A model generated the notes under the pieces. It made no database searches. It saw only the letters and a list, made by a program, of their open reading frames with translations, and had not been told where the DNA came from. From Alicyclobacillus sendaiensis NBRC 100866 (GTDB lineage: Bacteria; Bacillota; Bacilli; Alicyclobacillales; Alicyclobacillaceae), in contig NZ_BCRQ01000002.1 of the NCBI RefSeq assembly GCF_001552675.1, forward strand, positions 1 to 64,000: a DNA stretch of 64,000 bases, written 5' to 3'. The position numbers and the translations under genes were made by a program. Of the stretch, positions 43,660 through 52,427 are shown one piece after another. How positions within the stretch are numbered: position 1 is the first letter of the stretch; each line of letters opens with the position of its first letter.

Positions 43660-44046
43660 GTGGATTTGGAAGAGCGCAGGAACATGCCCTTATTTTCGAT
43701 AGGCACGGTGCAAAAGCTGACGGGGCTTAGCGCACGGCAAATCCGTTACTACGAAGAGCACGGGTTGATCCAGCCGGCGCGCACGCCCGGGAATCAGCGG
43801 CAGTTTTCGTTTGCCGACGTGGAGCGCCTGATGCAGATCCGGCAATTGCTCGACGAAGGTCACAACATCGCGAGCGTGAAGCGCAACCTTCTCGAGAAAG
43901 ACAGGCGGCCGAGATCGAGCCGCCCGTTGGCGACACGCGACGTGCCCGATTCCGAAGTGTATCAGTGGCTGGAGCGCGAGCTGATGGAGCGGCGGCAAAC
44001 GGGCGAGTTTCAGGGCGATTTGTCTCGCTTCTACCGCCACCGCTGA
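43660..44046 (+). CDS. glnR: GlnR, MerR-type nitrogen repressor
   Basis: GlnR represses glnRA and other nitrogen genes when glutamine synthetase is feedback-inhibited. The 128-residue product has the MerR-type helix-turn-helix at residues 10-75, with LTGLSARQIRYYEEHGLIQPAR, followed by a short helical dimer region and a polar C-terminal tail ending SRFYRHR. GTG 43660 has AGGGAGGGG 5 bases upstream and gives the usual GlnR N-terminus (MPLFSIGTV after a few residues). It is followed by glnA 22 bases later. Confidence 0.95.
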   Translation: MDLEERRNMPLFSIGTVQKLTGLSARQIRYYEEHGLIQPARTPGNQRQFSFADVERLMQIRQLLDEGHNIASVKRNLLEKDRRPRSSRPLATRDVPDSEVYQWLERELMERRQTGEFQGDLSRFYRHR

Positions 44047-44068
44047 ATGAGCCGCGAGGGAGGATCGT

Positions 44069-45406
44069 ATGCGGAAAGAATACACAAAAGAAGAAATATT
44101 GAAACTGGCTGAAGCGAACGACGTGCGGTACGTGCGCCTACAGTTCACCGACTTGCTCGGCATCGTGAAGAACGTGGAAATCCCGGTGGACCAGCTGCCG
44201 AAGGCCCTGGACAACCGCATCATGTTCGACGGTTCGTCGATTCAAGGGTTCGTCCGCATCGAGGAGTCGGATATGTATCTGGCGCCGGATCGGTCGACGT
44301 GGCTCATCTTTCCGTGGGACACGCCACAGGGCAAAGTGGCCCGCCTGATCTGCGATGTGAATCTTCCGGACGGCGCGCCCTTCGCGGGCGATCCGCGATC
44401 GGTGCTCAAGCGCGTGTGCGAGAAGGCGAGGCAGATGGGGTTCTCCGCGTTCAACGTCGGCCCGGAGCCGGAATTCTTCCTGTTCAAACTCGATGAAAAC
44501 GGGAAACCGACGCTCGACCTCAACGACGAAGGGGGTTACTTTGACTGGGCCCCGGTCGATCTCGGCGAGAACTGCCGGCGCGACATCGTCCTCGCGCTGG
44601 AGCAAATGGGGTTTCAGATTGAGGCGTCGCACCACGAGGTGGCGCCGGGGCAGCACGAGATCGACTTTCGTTACGCGGAGGCGGTGGAGGCGGCCGACAA
44701 CCTCACCACCTTCCGGCTGGTCGTGAAGACGGTCGCGCGAGAGCATGGGCTGCACGCCACCTTCATGCCGAAGCCGCTCTACGGCATCAACGGTTCCGGC
44801 ATGCACACGCACCTGTCGCTCTTCCGCGACGGCCAGAACGCCTTCTACGACCCCGAAGGGGAGATGGGGCTCAGCGAAACAGCGCTCCATTTTGTCGCTG
44901 GGCTGCTCGAGCACGCCCGGGCGTTCACGGCCATCTGCAATCCGCTCGTGAACTCGTACAAGCGCCTGGTGCCCGGCTACGAAGCGCCAAGCTACATCGC
45001 CTGGAGCGGGAAAAACCGGTCGCCGCTCATCCGGGTCCCTGCCGCGCGCGGCATGTCGACGCGGGTCGAGGTTCGCAGCCCTGACCCGAGCTGCAACCCG
45101 TATCTCGCCATCGCGTCGCTGCTCGCCGCCGGGCTCGACGGGATTGAGCGCGAGCTCGAGCCTCCGCCGCCCGTCAATCGCAACATCTACATGATGACCG
45201 AAGCGGAAAAGGAGGAGGCGGGCATTCGAAGCCTGCCGTCGAACCTCAACGAGGCGCTGGACGCCTTGATCCGGGACCAAGTGATTATGGACGCGCTCGG
45301 CGAACACGTCCTGCTTCACTTCATCGAGGCCAAGCGCATCGAGTGGAACATGTTCCGCACGCAGGTGACGGAGTGGGAGCGCGAGCAGTACTTCACCATC
45401 TATTGA
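44069..45406 (+). CDS. glnA: Glutamine synthetase type I (GSI-alpha)
   Basis: GlnA makes glutamine from glutamate, ammonia and ATP. The 445-residue length matches the Bacillus GSI-alpha form, which is controlled by feedback and interacts with GlnR rather than being adenylylated. Key segments are [31 protein letters not shown], the ATP-site [10 protein letters not shown], and [13 protein letters not shown]; the loop with the adenylylation Tyr of GSI-beta enzymes is absent. GGGAGGATCGT precedes the ATG. The glnR-glnA pair forms the standard operon. Confidence 0.98.
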   Translation: MRKEYTKEEILKLAEANDVRYVRLQFTDLLGIVKNVEIPVDQLPKALDNRIMFDGSSIQGFVRIEESDMYLAPDRSTWLIFPWDTPQGKVARLICDVNLPDGAPFAGDPRSVLKRVCEKARQMGFSAFNVGPEPEFFLFKLDENGKPTLDLNDEGGYFDWAPVDLGENCRRDIVLALEQMGFQIEASHHEVAPGQHEIDFRYAEAVEAADNLTTFRLVVKTVAREHGLHATFMPKPLYGINGSGMHTHLSLFRDGQNAFYDPEGEMGLSETALHFVAGLLEHARAFTAICNPLVNSYKRLVPGYEAPSYIAWSGKNRSPLIRVPAARGMSTRVEVRSPDPSCNPYLAIASLLAAGLDGIERELEPPPPVNRNIYMMTEAEKEEAGIRSLPSNLNEALDALIRDQVIMDALGEHVLLHFIEAKRIEWNMFRTQVTEWEREQYFTIY

Positions 45407-45416
45407 ATCGCTCGCC

Positions 45417-45443
45417 AGGGGTGGCCGCCTGAGGTCACCCCTT
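45417..45443. terminator. Shared hairpin between glnA and the convergent LacI gene
   Basis: AGGGGTGGCC/GGTCACCCCT with a GCCTGA loop starts 11 bases after the glnA stop and contains the stop codon of the opposing regulator. The glnA side has a short CTTCTTC tail. It may end transcription from both sides. Confidence 0.6.
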
Positions 45444-46457
45444 CTTCGCGATCCGCGTGGGAGGCGGCGCCGTGGAACTGCGCACGGCGATCTCCGAGTG
45501 GAGCACAATGCGCGTCGGCGTCTTCCGCACGCCTTCAATGCGCTCGAGCAGGAGCTGTGCGCCGAGCGAGCCGTAGTTGTACGCTGGTTGAATCGCCGCC
45601 GTGGCGAGCGAATCGACGGAGGCGAGATCGTCCGTGTTGCCGAAGCTGACCACGCTGATGTCCTGAGGAATGGACAGGCCGAGCGCGCGCAGCCTTCGGA
45701 CGATGTGCGCGTACTGAAACATGTTGCCGAGAAACAGGGCGGTGGGCGCGTCGGGGCGCCCGACGAGCCCATCGATGAACGACGCGTCCATGTCTCTCGT
45801 CATGGGCGCGGTGAAGATCAGGCTCTCATCAACAGGAATGGACCGGTGGACAAGGGCATCGCGGTACCCGTCGAGCCGCTCGCGGCTGGATGCGCTGTGG
45901 AGCGGGCCCACCACGGCGGCGATGCGCTCGTGCCCGAGGTCCAAGAGGTGTTCCACCAGTCGGCGCGAGGTCTCGCGAATGTCGCCCTTGACGAGATCGG
46001 CGTCGAGTCCCTCGATCTCGCGGTCGATGAGGACAAACGGCACCTGTTGCTCGGCGAGCCGCGCCAGGTTTTCGCTTGACGGATCCCCAACGGGAACCAC
46101 CAGCAATCCGCGCACCTGGTAATCGAGACACATCTGCACGTATTCCTGCTCTTTCTGCAGGTCTTCGTCCGTGTTGGCGATGAACACGCGAAAGCCGTGT
46201 TTGCGCGCCACGTCCTCCATCCCGCGCGCGATAAAGGTGAAAAACGGGTTGGTGATGTCGGGCACGATGAGCATCCACGTATCGTGCGGAGACGACTGTT
46301 GGCCCTTCGGCACGTAGTTGAGTTCCTGCATGGCGGCGAGCACCTTTTGCCTCGTGGCAGGCTTGACATAACCGGAGTTGTTCACCACGCGAGATACGGT
46401 CATGATGGACACGCCTGCGCGCTTCGCGACATCCGCCATCGTGGTCACGCTGGTCAT
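45435..46457 (-). CDS. LacI-family transcriptional regulator of the hexuronate genes
   Basis: The 340-residue protein has a LacI-type helix-turn-helix (TMADVAKRAGVSIMTVSRVVNNSGYV) followed by the hinge and a periplasmic-binding-protein-like effector domain from about residue 60 (WMLIVPDITNPFFTFIARGMED). It diverges from the altronate dehydratase gene, and the 200-base region between them holds several inverted repeats, so it most likely controls the uxa genes in response to a uronate intermediate. ATG 46457 is the outermost start; ATG 46439 is possible. Confidence 0.88.
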   Translation of the reverse strand: MTSVTTMADVAKRAGVSIMTVSRVVNNSGYVKPATRQKVLAAMQELNYVPKGQQSSPHDTWMLIVPDITNPFFTFIARGMEDVARKHGFRVFIANTDEDLQKEQEYVQMCLDYQVRGLLVVPVGDPSSENLARLAEQQVPFVLIDREIEGLDADLVKGDIRETSRRLVEHLLDLGHERIAAVVGPLHSASSRERLDGYRDALVHRSIPVDESLIFTAPMTRDMDASFIDGLVGRPDAPTALFLGNMFQYAHIVRRLRALGLSIPQDISVVSFGNTDDLASVDSLATAAIQPAYNYGSLGAQLLLERIEGVRKTPTRIVLHSEIAVRSSTAPPPTRIAKKG

Positions 46458-46470
46458 CCTTCTCTCGAAC

Positions 46471-46630
46471 CTTTTTCATGTGAAAGATAACATATTGACA
46501 ACGCTTTTTCGAGCGGCGTATACTGCACTTGAATCGCGAGAGAAATCGCATTCATGGTGCCGTTTTTTGTTTGTGCAATATGTTAATTTAACAGTTATGC
46601 TAACCGTAAGTTGCACATCAGTTGCACAAT
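46471..46630. promoter_or_regulatory. Divergent control region of the uxa operon
   Basis: A strong sigma-A promoter reads toward uxaA: TTGACA (46495-46500), an 18-base spacer, TATACT (46519-46524). Candidate operators flank it: TTTCATGTGAAA-like arms at 46474-46485, GAATCGCGA/TCGCATTC at 46531-46553, the perfect palindrome TGTTAATTTAACA at 46581-46593, and the distant pair TTGTGCAA (46571-46578)/TTGCACAA (46622-46629). Which site the LacI protein uses cannot be told from sequence. Confidence 0.65.
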
Positions 46631-46659
46631 GGAACAGGCGACAAAGGAGGCGGTTCCGC

Positions 46660-48156
46660 GTGGCGCCCAAGGTTTTGCATCTCTCGCCGGTGGACGACGT
46701 CGTCGTCGCGCTTGAACCGCTCGACGCGGGGGAGGTCGTCGAGACGGCCTTCGGCCCGGTGGACGCCCGGGAGCCCGTGGCGATGGGGCACAAGCTCGCC
46801 GTCAAACCGGTGAAGTGCGGAGACGCGGTGCACAAGTACGGTTTTCCCATCGGTGTCGCCACGCAGGACATCCGACCTGGCGAGTGGGTGCACACGCACA
46901 ACCTGCGCACGGCGCTCTCGGAGCGCGGGTCCTACGCGTACCGACCGAGCGGTTCGCCGGCACCCGTCCTCGACGACGGCCTCACGTTCATGGGTTATGT
47001 CCGGCCCGACGGGCAGGTCGGCGTCCGGAACGAGATTTGGATCCTGAACACGGTCGGGTGCGTGAACAAAGTGGCCGAACGGCTCGCCGCGATGGCCGAC
47101 GCCAAGTGGCGCGGAGACGGCATCGATGGCGTGTACCACTTTGCGCATCCCTACGGGTGTTCACAGCTTGGCGACGATCTCGTCTACACCCAGTCTCTGC
47201 TCGCGGGCCTCGTCCGACACCCGAACGCAGCCGGCGTGCTCGTGATTGGGCTCGGATGCGAAAACAACCGGATTGAGGTGTTCCGGGAGCGGTTGCATTC
47301 GGAGACGCTGCCGAACGTGGCGTTCCTCGAACTGCAGCAAACCACCGACGAGTTCGCGGAGGGCATGCGACGCCTGGAGGCGTTGGTCGAGCGAGCGCGG
47401 GAGTGTGTCCGCCAGCCCGTGCCGCTTTCCCGGCTGAAACTGGGGCTCAAATGCGGCGGATCCGACGGCCTGTCCGGTGTGACGGCGAATCCGCTCGTGG
47501 GCCAGGTGGCGGATCGCGTCGTCGCGCGCGGCGGCACCGCGCTTCTCACCGAAGTGCCCGAGATGTTCGGCGCGGAGACGGTGCTCATGAATCGCGCGGA
47601 CAGCCCGGAGACGTTCGCCAAAATCGTGGATCTGATTCAGTCGTGGAAGGATTATTACACGCGCCACGGCCAGCCCGTGTACGAGAACCCTTCGCCCGGC
47701 AACAAGGCGGGTGGCATCACCACGTTGGAGGAGAAGTCGCTTGGAGCCGTGCAAAAGGGCGGCCGGCTCTCCCGAGTGGTCGACGTGCTGGGCTATGGTG
47801 AACCAGCCGTGAAACCAGGCCTCAACCTGGTTTCGGCGCCCGGAAACGACATGGTGTCGGTGAGCGCGCTCGCCGCGAGCGGTGCGCAGGTGATTCTGTT
47901 CACCACGGGCCGGGGCACGCCGTTTGGCGGACCTGTACCGACGCTGAAGGTTGCGAGCAATCGCCAGCTTGCCTCGTCGAAACCCAGCTGGATCGACTTT
48001 GACGCGGGCCGGATCGTGCTGGGGGAATCGATGGACGATCTCGCCGACGAATTGCTGTACAAAGTCATTCGCGTGGCGTCCGGGGAAGAACTGGCCCGGA
48101 ACGAAGTGAATGGGTATCGCGAGATTGCCATCTTCAAGGACGGCGTCACCCTTTGA
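46660..48156 (+). CDS. uxaA: Altronate dehydratase
   Basis: UxaA dehydrates D-altronate to 2-keto-3-deoxygluconate in galacturonate breakdown. The 498-residue length equals B. subtilis UxaA. It has an N-terminal SAF domain with VHKYGFPIGVAT and the large UxaA C-terminal domain with VRNEIWILNTVGCVNKVAE, HPYGCSQLGDD, LGCENNRIE and LKCGGSDGLSGVTANP, whose Cys and His residues bind the metal centre. GTG 46660 has AAAGGAGG 9 bases upstream. It is the first gene of the operon. Confidence 0.93.
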   Translation: MAPKVLHLSPVDDVVVALEPLDAGEVVETAFGPVDAREPVAMGHKLAVKPVKCGDAVHKYGFPIGVATQDIRPGEWVHTHNLRTALSERGSYAYRPSGSPAPVLDDGLTFMGYVRPDGQVGVRNEIWILNTVGCVNKVAERLAAMADAKWRGDGIDGVYHFAHPYGCSQLGDDLVYTQSLLAGLVRHPNAAGVLVIGLGCENNRIEVFRERLHSETLPNVAFLELQQTTDEFAEGMRRLEALVERARECVRQPVPLSRLKLGLKCGGSDGLSGVTANPLVGQVADRVVARGGTALLTEVPEMFGAETVLMNRADSPETFAKIVDLIQSWKDYYTRHGQPVYENPSPGNKAGGITTLEEKSLGAVQKGGRLSRVVDVLGYGEPAVKPGLNLVSAPGNDMVSVSALAASGAQVILFTTGRGTPFGGPVPTLKVASNRQLASSKPSWIDFDAGRIVLGESMDDLADELLYKVIRVASGEELARNEVNGYREIAIFKDGVTL

Positions 48157-48172
48157 GTGAAGCGGAGGTTGG

Positions 48173-48991
48173 ATGAGGATGTATCTGGTGCGAGGAAAGT
48201 CGGAAAACGGGTATCACGAGCTGGTGCCGCAAGAGAATGCGGCCGGGCTCCGGTGGATTTCGTTTGGCCATCTGCGGCTGGGCCCAGGGGAGGCGCACGA
48301 AGCGGCCGTTCAGGGCCGCGAGGTCGTCCTCGTGCTCCTCTCGGGTGCCATGCGGGTGTCGATCGGTGACCACACCTTTGGGCCCTACGAGCGGCCGAAT
48401 GTCTTCGCGGCCCGAGCGACGGCCGTATACGTGCCGGTCGGCCGGCCGTTTCGCGTCGAAAACGCAGGCGACGGCGTGCTGGAGGTCGCCGTCTGTCAGG
48501 CGGTCGCGGAGGAGGTCCACGAGCCGTTCGTCGTCACGCCGGACCAGGTCCAGGTGAAGACCGTGGGCCAGGCCAATTTCGAACGCAAGGTCCACGATAT
48601 CGTCGTGCAGCAGGCCGAGGGCCGCGTTCACCGCATCATCGTCGGCGAGACATTCAACCCGCCGGGCAACTGGTCCAGTTATCCGCCGCACAAGCACGAC
48701 GAGTATATCCCAGGCGTTGAGGCGCTCATGGAGGAGATCTATTTCTATCAACTCGATCCGCCTCAGGGATTTGGGCTTCAGTCCATCTACACATCGGATG
48801 GCGCCATCGACGAGACGTATCGCGTGCGACACGGCGATGCGTTCATGATCCCGCGTGGGTATCATCCCGTTTGCGCCGCGGGCGGATACCAACTGTACTA
48901 CCTGTGGCTGATGGCGGGGCCCGTAGATCGCGTGATGATCCCGCACGACGATCCGGCCCACGCCTGGGTCCGCGAGCGGTCGTGGGGTTGA
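48173..48991 (+). CDS. IolB/KduI-type isomerase, possible uronate isomerase
   Basis: The 272-residue double-cupin protein matches 5-deoxy-glucuronate isomerase (IolB) of inositol breakdown: the metal-site segment GETFNPPGNWSSYPPHKHDEY near residue 160 and HGDAFMIPRGYHPVCAAGGY near 222. No other inositol gene is nearby. Its neighbours are altronate dehydratase and tagaturonate reductase, and no uxaC-type uronate isomerase is seen in the window. The related KduI of E. coli can convert hexuronates, so this protein may supply the isomerase step. That is inference. Its ATG is 16 bases after the uxaA stop. Confidence 0.82.
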   Translation: MRMYLVRGKSENGYHELVPQENAAGLRWISFGHLRLGPGEAHEAAVQGREVVLVLLSGAMRVSIGDHTFGPYERPNVFAARATAVYVPVGRPFRVENAGDGVLEVAVCQAVAEEVHEPFVVTPDQVQVKTVGQANFERKVHDIVVQQAEGRVHRIIVGETFNPPGNWSSYPPHKHDEYIPGVEALMEEIYFYQLDPPQGFGLQSIYTSDGAIDETYRVRHGDAFMIPRGYHPVCAAGGYQLYYLWLMAGPVDRVMIPHDDPAHAWVRERSWG

Positions 48992-49022
48992 CGTTCGAAC
49001 ATTTCCGTGGGGAGACGAGACC

Positions 49023-50459
49023 ATGCGGTTACACGCAGGCGCATTGGAAGGGGAGGCCCGCGCTAGCTTCGAGCGCGCGCGGGCCATGCCCGTCCGGGTG
49101 GTTCAAATCGGCGAAGGGATTTTCCTGCGAGGCTTCGTCGACTGGCTGGTTCACCACCTGAATGAGTCCGGCGCGTTTCAGGGGCGGATCGCCGTGGTGA
49201 ATCCGCGGCCGAGCGGCGCTCACCGTATTCAGCAGTGGCAAGAACAGGACGGGTTGTACACGGTCCTCGTGCGCGGCCTGCGCGACGGCCGATCCGTGCA
49301 ATACGCGGAGGTGGTCACCTCCGTCGCCCGCGCGTACGACTCGACTCGCGCCTGGGGGCAGGTCCTCGAGTTGGCGCGCGATCCGCTCGTCGAGATCGCC
49401 GTGTCCAACACGACGGAGCTCGGCATTCGATATGAACCGGTGCCGAGGCCGACGCCGGATGTGCCGCCGGCCACGTATCCGGCCAAACTGACGCAGTTTC
49501 TGTACGAGCGGTACGCCGCGCTCGGTTGGCAGGAAGAAAGCCGGCTCATCGTCGTCCCGTGTGAGCTCATCGACGACAACGGCCAGCAGCTGCGGTCGAT
49601 TGTGGAGCGCCACGCGGCCGACTGGCAGCTCGGCGAGGACTTCGATCGCTGGTTGCGCGACCGCGTCGACTTTTGCGACACGCTCGTCGACCGCATCGTG
49701 ACGCCCTACACCGGCGATCCGCCGCTTGCCTACGAGGATCATCTGGCGGTGACGGTCGAGCCGTACTATCTGTTTGCCATCCGCGGCAGTGATCGGCTCA
49801 AGTCGCTGTGGCCGTTTGAGGACGTCGGCCTCAATGTCCATTACGCGGACGACATCCGCGACTTTCGGCTCCAGAAGCTTCGCGCCCTCAACGGGACGCA
49901 CACCGCGCTTGCCAATCTCGGCCTCATGGCGGGCCTCGAAACCGTGCTCGACGTGATGAAGCACCCAACGCTTTCGCGGTACGTTCACCAGCTCGTGGAG
50001 GAGGAAATCGTGCCGGCCACCGAGCCGCGCGTGTCGCAGCCGGAACGGTTGCGCGCGTTCGCCCGGGATGTGCTTGAGCGGTTTCAGAACCCCTTTCTGG
50101 AGCACAGGCTGCGCTCCATTGCGATGAACGCCATCTCCAAGGCGCGCATCCGGCTCGTGCCGACGCTCCTCGACGCCGTGGAGCGCTCGGGCGACGCGCG
50201 ACGGCTCACGGCGGCTGTGGCGGCGGTCTGCCTTGCGTACCGACCTGGGATGGAGCACACAGCGGAACCCGATCCGGCGGCGGAACGGCTGCGGGGATGG
50301 TGGCAAAACGATCTCGCGGCCTCGGCCCAGGCCATTCTATCGGATACCGCGCTTTGGTCGACAGATCTGACCCAGGTGCCTGGCGTCTTGGAGGAATGGG
50401 TTCGTTTCGTGGACACGGCCTTGCACCATGGCCCGGTTCAGGCCGTCGCCTCGTTATGA
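49023..50459 (+). CDS. uxaB: Tagaturonate reductase (altronate oxidoreductase)
   Basis: UxaB reduces D-tagaturonate to D-altronate with NADH. The 478-residue protein belongs to the mannitol/altronate dehydrogenase family: Rossmann segment VRVVQIGEGIFLRGFVDW, AVVNPRPSG, IAVSNTTELGI, VPCELIDDNG, then the catalytic region LRALNGTHTALANLGLMAG with its Lys and His. The first 25 residues are slightly longer than usual. It follows the IolB-like gene by 31 bases. UxaB specificity over mannonate dehydrogenase UxuB is inferred from the uxaA partner. Confidence 0.88.
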   Translation: MRLHAGALEGEARASFERARAMPVRVVQIGEGIFLRGFVDWLVHHLNESGAFQGRIAVVNPRPSGAHRIQQWQEQDGLYTVLVRGLRDGRSVQYAEVVTSVARAYDSTRAWGQVLELARDPLVEIAVSNTTELGIRYEPVPRPTPDVPPATYPAKLTQFLYERYAALGWQEESRLIVVPCELIDDNGQQLRSIVERHAADWQLGEDFDRWLRDRVDFCDTLVDRIVTPYTGDPPLAYEDHLAVTVEPYYLFAIRGSDRLKSLWPFEDVGLNVHYADDIRDFRLQKLRALNGTHTALANLGLMAGLETVLDVMKHPTLSRYVHQLVEEEIVPATEPRVSQPERLRAFARDVLERFQNPFLEHRLRSIAMNAISKARIRLVPTLLDAVERSGDARRLTAAVAAVCLAYRPGMEHTAEPDPAAERLRGWWQNDLAASAQAILSDTALWSTDLTQVPGVLEEWVRFVDTALHHGPVQAVASL

Positions 50460-50526
50460 CGGGCCAGAGCGCTGAAAGGGGGGTGGGACACGCGGCTCAT
50501 GGACGCGAAAACGCCGAAGGGAGTCC

Positions 50527-51645
50527 ATGGGCGCCTCGAGCCTGATCTCGGCGTTTGCGCCGAGCGTCGGCGTGTTGGTTCTGGGAAGGTTCATTGGGGG
50601 CGTCGGCATCGGTCTGGCGTCGCTGTTGTCGCCGCTTTACATCGCCGAGATTGCCCCGCCGCGAATCCGCGGCCGGTTGGTCGGGTCGAACCAGTTGGCG
50701 ATCGTGTCCGGGATCTTCATCGTCTACTTTGTGAACGCGGCCATCGTGAGTTCGCACACCGCGGCCTGGAACCAGACGACGGGGTGGTGGTGGATGTTTG
50801 CCATGGGGGTCATCCCGGCCGTGATCTTCTTCGCCCTGCTTTTCTTCGTGCCGGAAAGCCCCAGGTATCTCATGAAACGGGGACGGGAGGAGCAGGCCGT
50901 CGCCATTCTCCAACGGGTGAGCGGGCCCGAACAGGCGCGCCGGGACGCCGAGGAGATTCGCAAGTCGCTCGAAGTCGTACCTGATTCGTTGTTCCAGGAA
51001 CTGTCGCGCCCGGGCATTCGAAAGGCGCTCGGCATTGGCGTCGTCCTCGCCATCTTCCAACAGTTCACCGGTACCAATGCCGTCGGCTATTACGCCCCCA
51101 TGATCTTCAAGGCGGCCGGGGCAGGCACCAACGCTTCGTTCTACGACACAGTGTGGATTGGCGCCATCAAGGTCCTGTTTGTCATCGTACTGATGCTCAT
51201 CGTGGATCGCGTCGGACGAAAGCGGTTGCTTGTGTGGAACGGGCTGCTCATGGCGCTGTTTCTCGCCGTCCTGGGCGTCGCCTTCTCCCTGCCACACATG
51301 ATCACGTGGCTGGTCCTTGCGCTGGTGTTCGCGCACACCATTGCGTACGAGCTGTCGTGGGGAGGCGGCGTATGGATTGTCTTGTCCGAAATTTATCCGA
51401 CCGCCATTCGCGGGCGCGCCATGGCCATCGCATCCTTTGCGCTGTGGTTCGCGACCTACCTGGTCGCGCAGTTCTTCCCCATCTTGTTGCAAGCCATCGG
51501 CGGCACGTGGACGTTTTGGATCTTCGCGCTGTTCTGCATCGCCATGGCCGTCTTCATGCAACGAATGGTGCCGGAGACGAGCAAGAAGACGATGGAGAAG
51601 ATCCAAAGCGACTGGCTCCAGTCGGAGCGAGGAAGCTCGCTGTGA
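50527..51645 (+). pseudogene. MFS sugar porter lacking its first two membrane helices
   Basis: The 372-residue frame matches the sugar porter family from the third helix on: VLGRFIGGVGIGLASLLSPLYIAEIAPPRIRGRL, PESPRYLMKRGREEQA, QQFTGTNAVGYYAP, and DRVGRKRLL. Normal members have about 450-480 residues. Helices 1-2 and the first D-R-x-G-R-R loop are missing, and only 67 bases separate uxaB from the ATG. An in-frame stop lies at 50473-50475, and the codons between it and the ATG encode no hydrophobic helix. It is probably the remnant of the uronate importer after a 5' deletion. A functional shortened form is less likely. Confidence 0.75.
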
Positions 51646-51695
51646 CCGCGTGAGGCGTCTCTCGATGAACCTGGTCTCGAAGAGGTGTTCTGAAG

Positions 51696-51733
51696 ATGCG
51701 GCGAAGCGGAAAGGCTTGCGCCGCATGTTTTTT
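51696..51733 (+). terminator. Rho-independent terminator after the transporter remnant
   Basis: ATGCGGCGAAGC pairs with GCTTGCGCCGCAT (one bulged base) around GGAAAG, followed by six T residues. It lies between the convergent transporter and lexA genes. Confidence 0.88.
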
Positions 51734-51735
51734 CT

Positions 51736-52341
51736 CTATCGGATCTGCCGAAAGATCCCGATGACCTTCCCTAAGATGGTCACGCTCGGAAAGTAGAGCG
51801 GCGACATCTCGTCGTTCTCCGGCTGGAGGCGCACATGCCCATCCTCCCGGTAAAACCGCTTAATGGTGGCCTCGTCCTCGTCCGTCATGGCCACGACGAT
51901 GTCGCCGTTGTCGGCCGACGTCTGACGCCGCACGATGGCGAGATCTCCATCCAGAATGCCCGCATTGATCATGCTGTTGCCGACGACGCGCAGCGCGAAC
52001 ACTTCGTCGCCCTTCGCCACGTCACGCGGCAAAGGCAAGTACCCTTCGATGTCTTCCAGCGCCGAAATGGGAAGTCCCGCCGTCACGCGACCCACGATGG
52101 GGGCGAGCACGACATCTTCCGGCTCATCGTCCACCAGGAGCTCCAGTGCTCGCGGTTTGGTCGGATCTCGGCGCAAGTAACCCTTCTGTTGCAGCCGCTC
52201 GAGGTGTCCATGAACCGTCGAGCTTGACGCCAACCCGACCGCCTCTCCTATCTCGCGAACAGATGGCGGATATCCTTTTTCGCGGATGTTTTTTCGGATA
52301 AACTCGAGAATTGCGCGTTGACGAGCCGTGAGACCGCTCAC
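51736..52341 (-). CDS. lexA: LexA SOS repressor
   Basis: LexA (DinR) represses DNA-damage genes until RecA filaments stimulate its self-cleavage. The 201-residue form has the winged-helix DNA-binding domain ([21 protein letters not shown]), the Ala88-Gly89 cleavage site in VTAGLPI, the catalytic Ser in [10 protein letters not shown], and the catalytic Lys in EATIKRF. GTG 52341 is chosen because AAGGGAG lies 8 bases upstream; ATG 52365 is ruled out because it overlaps the promoter -10. The gene reads away from the Cof-type phosphatase gene upstream on the same strand. Confidence 0.95.
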   Translation of the reverse strand: MSGLTARQRAILEFIRKNIREKGYPPSVREIGEAVGLASSSTVHGHLERLQQKGYLRRDPTKPRALELLVDDEPEDVVLAPIVGRVTAGLPISALEDIEGYLPLPRDVAKGDEVFALRVVGNSMINAGILDGDLAIVRRQTSADNGDIVVAMTDEDEATIKRFYREDGHVRLQPENDEMSPLYFPSVTILGKVIGIFRQIR

Positions 52342-52363
52342 CGTCCCCACTCCCTTCCGGCTC

Positions 52364-52403
52364 ATTGTACCACGCCGAACGCACGTTTGCAAACACGTGT
52401 TCG
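52364..52403 (-). promoter_or_regulatory. lexA promoter with two abutting SOS boxes
   Basis: On the minus strand TTGCAA (-35, 52392-52387), a 17-base spacer and TACAAT (-10, 52369-52364) form the promoter. Two SOS boxes abut with no gap: 52376-52389 (CGAACGCACGTTTG) and 52390-52403 (CGAACACGTGTTTG on the minus strand). Together they cover the -35 and part of the spacer, so LexA should shut off its own gene tightly, perhaps cooperatively. Confidence 0.9.
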
Positions 52404-52427
52404 GCATCGGGGCGTTCTCGAGGGGCG

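Noticed and set aside
45498-46079. 193-codon plus-strand frame inside the LacI regulator
   Set aside because: Shadow of the regulator; no recognisable domain.
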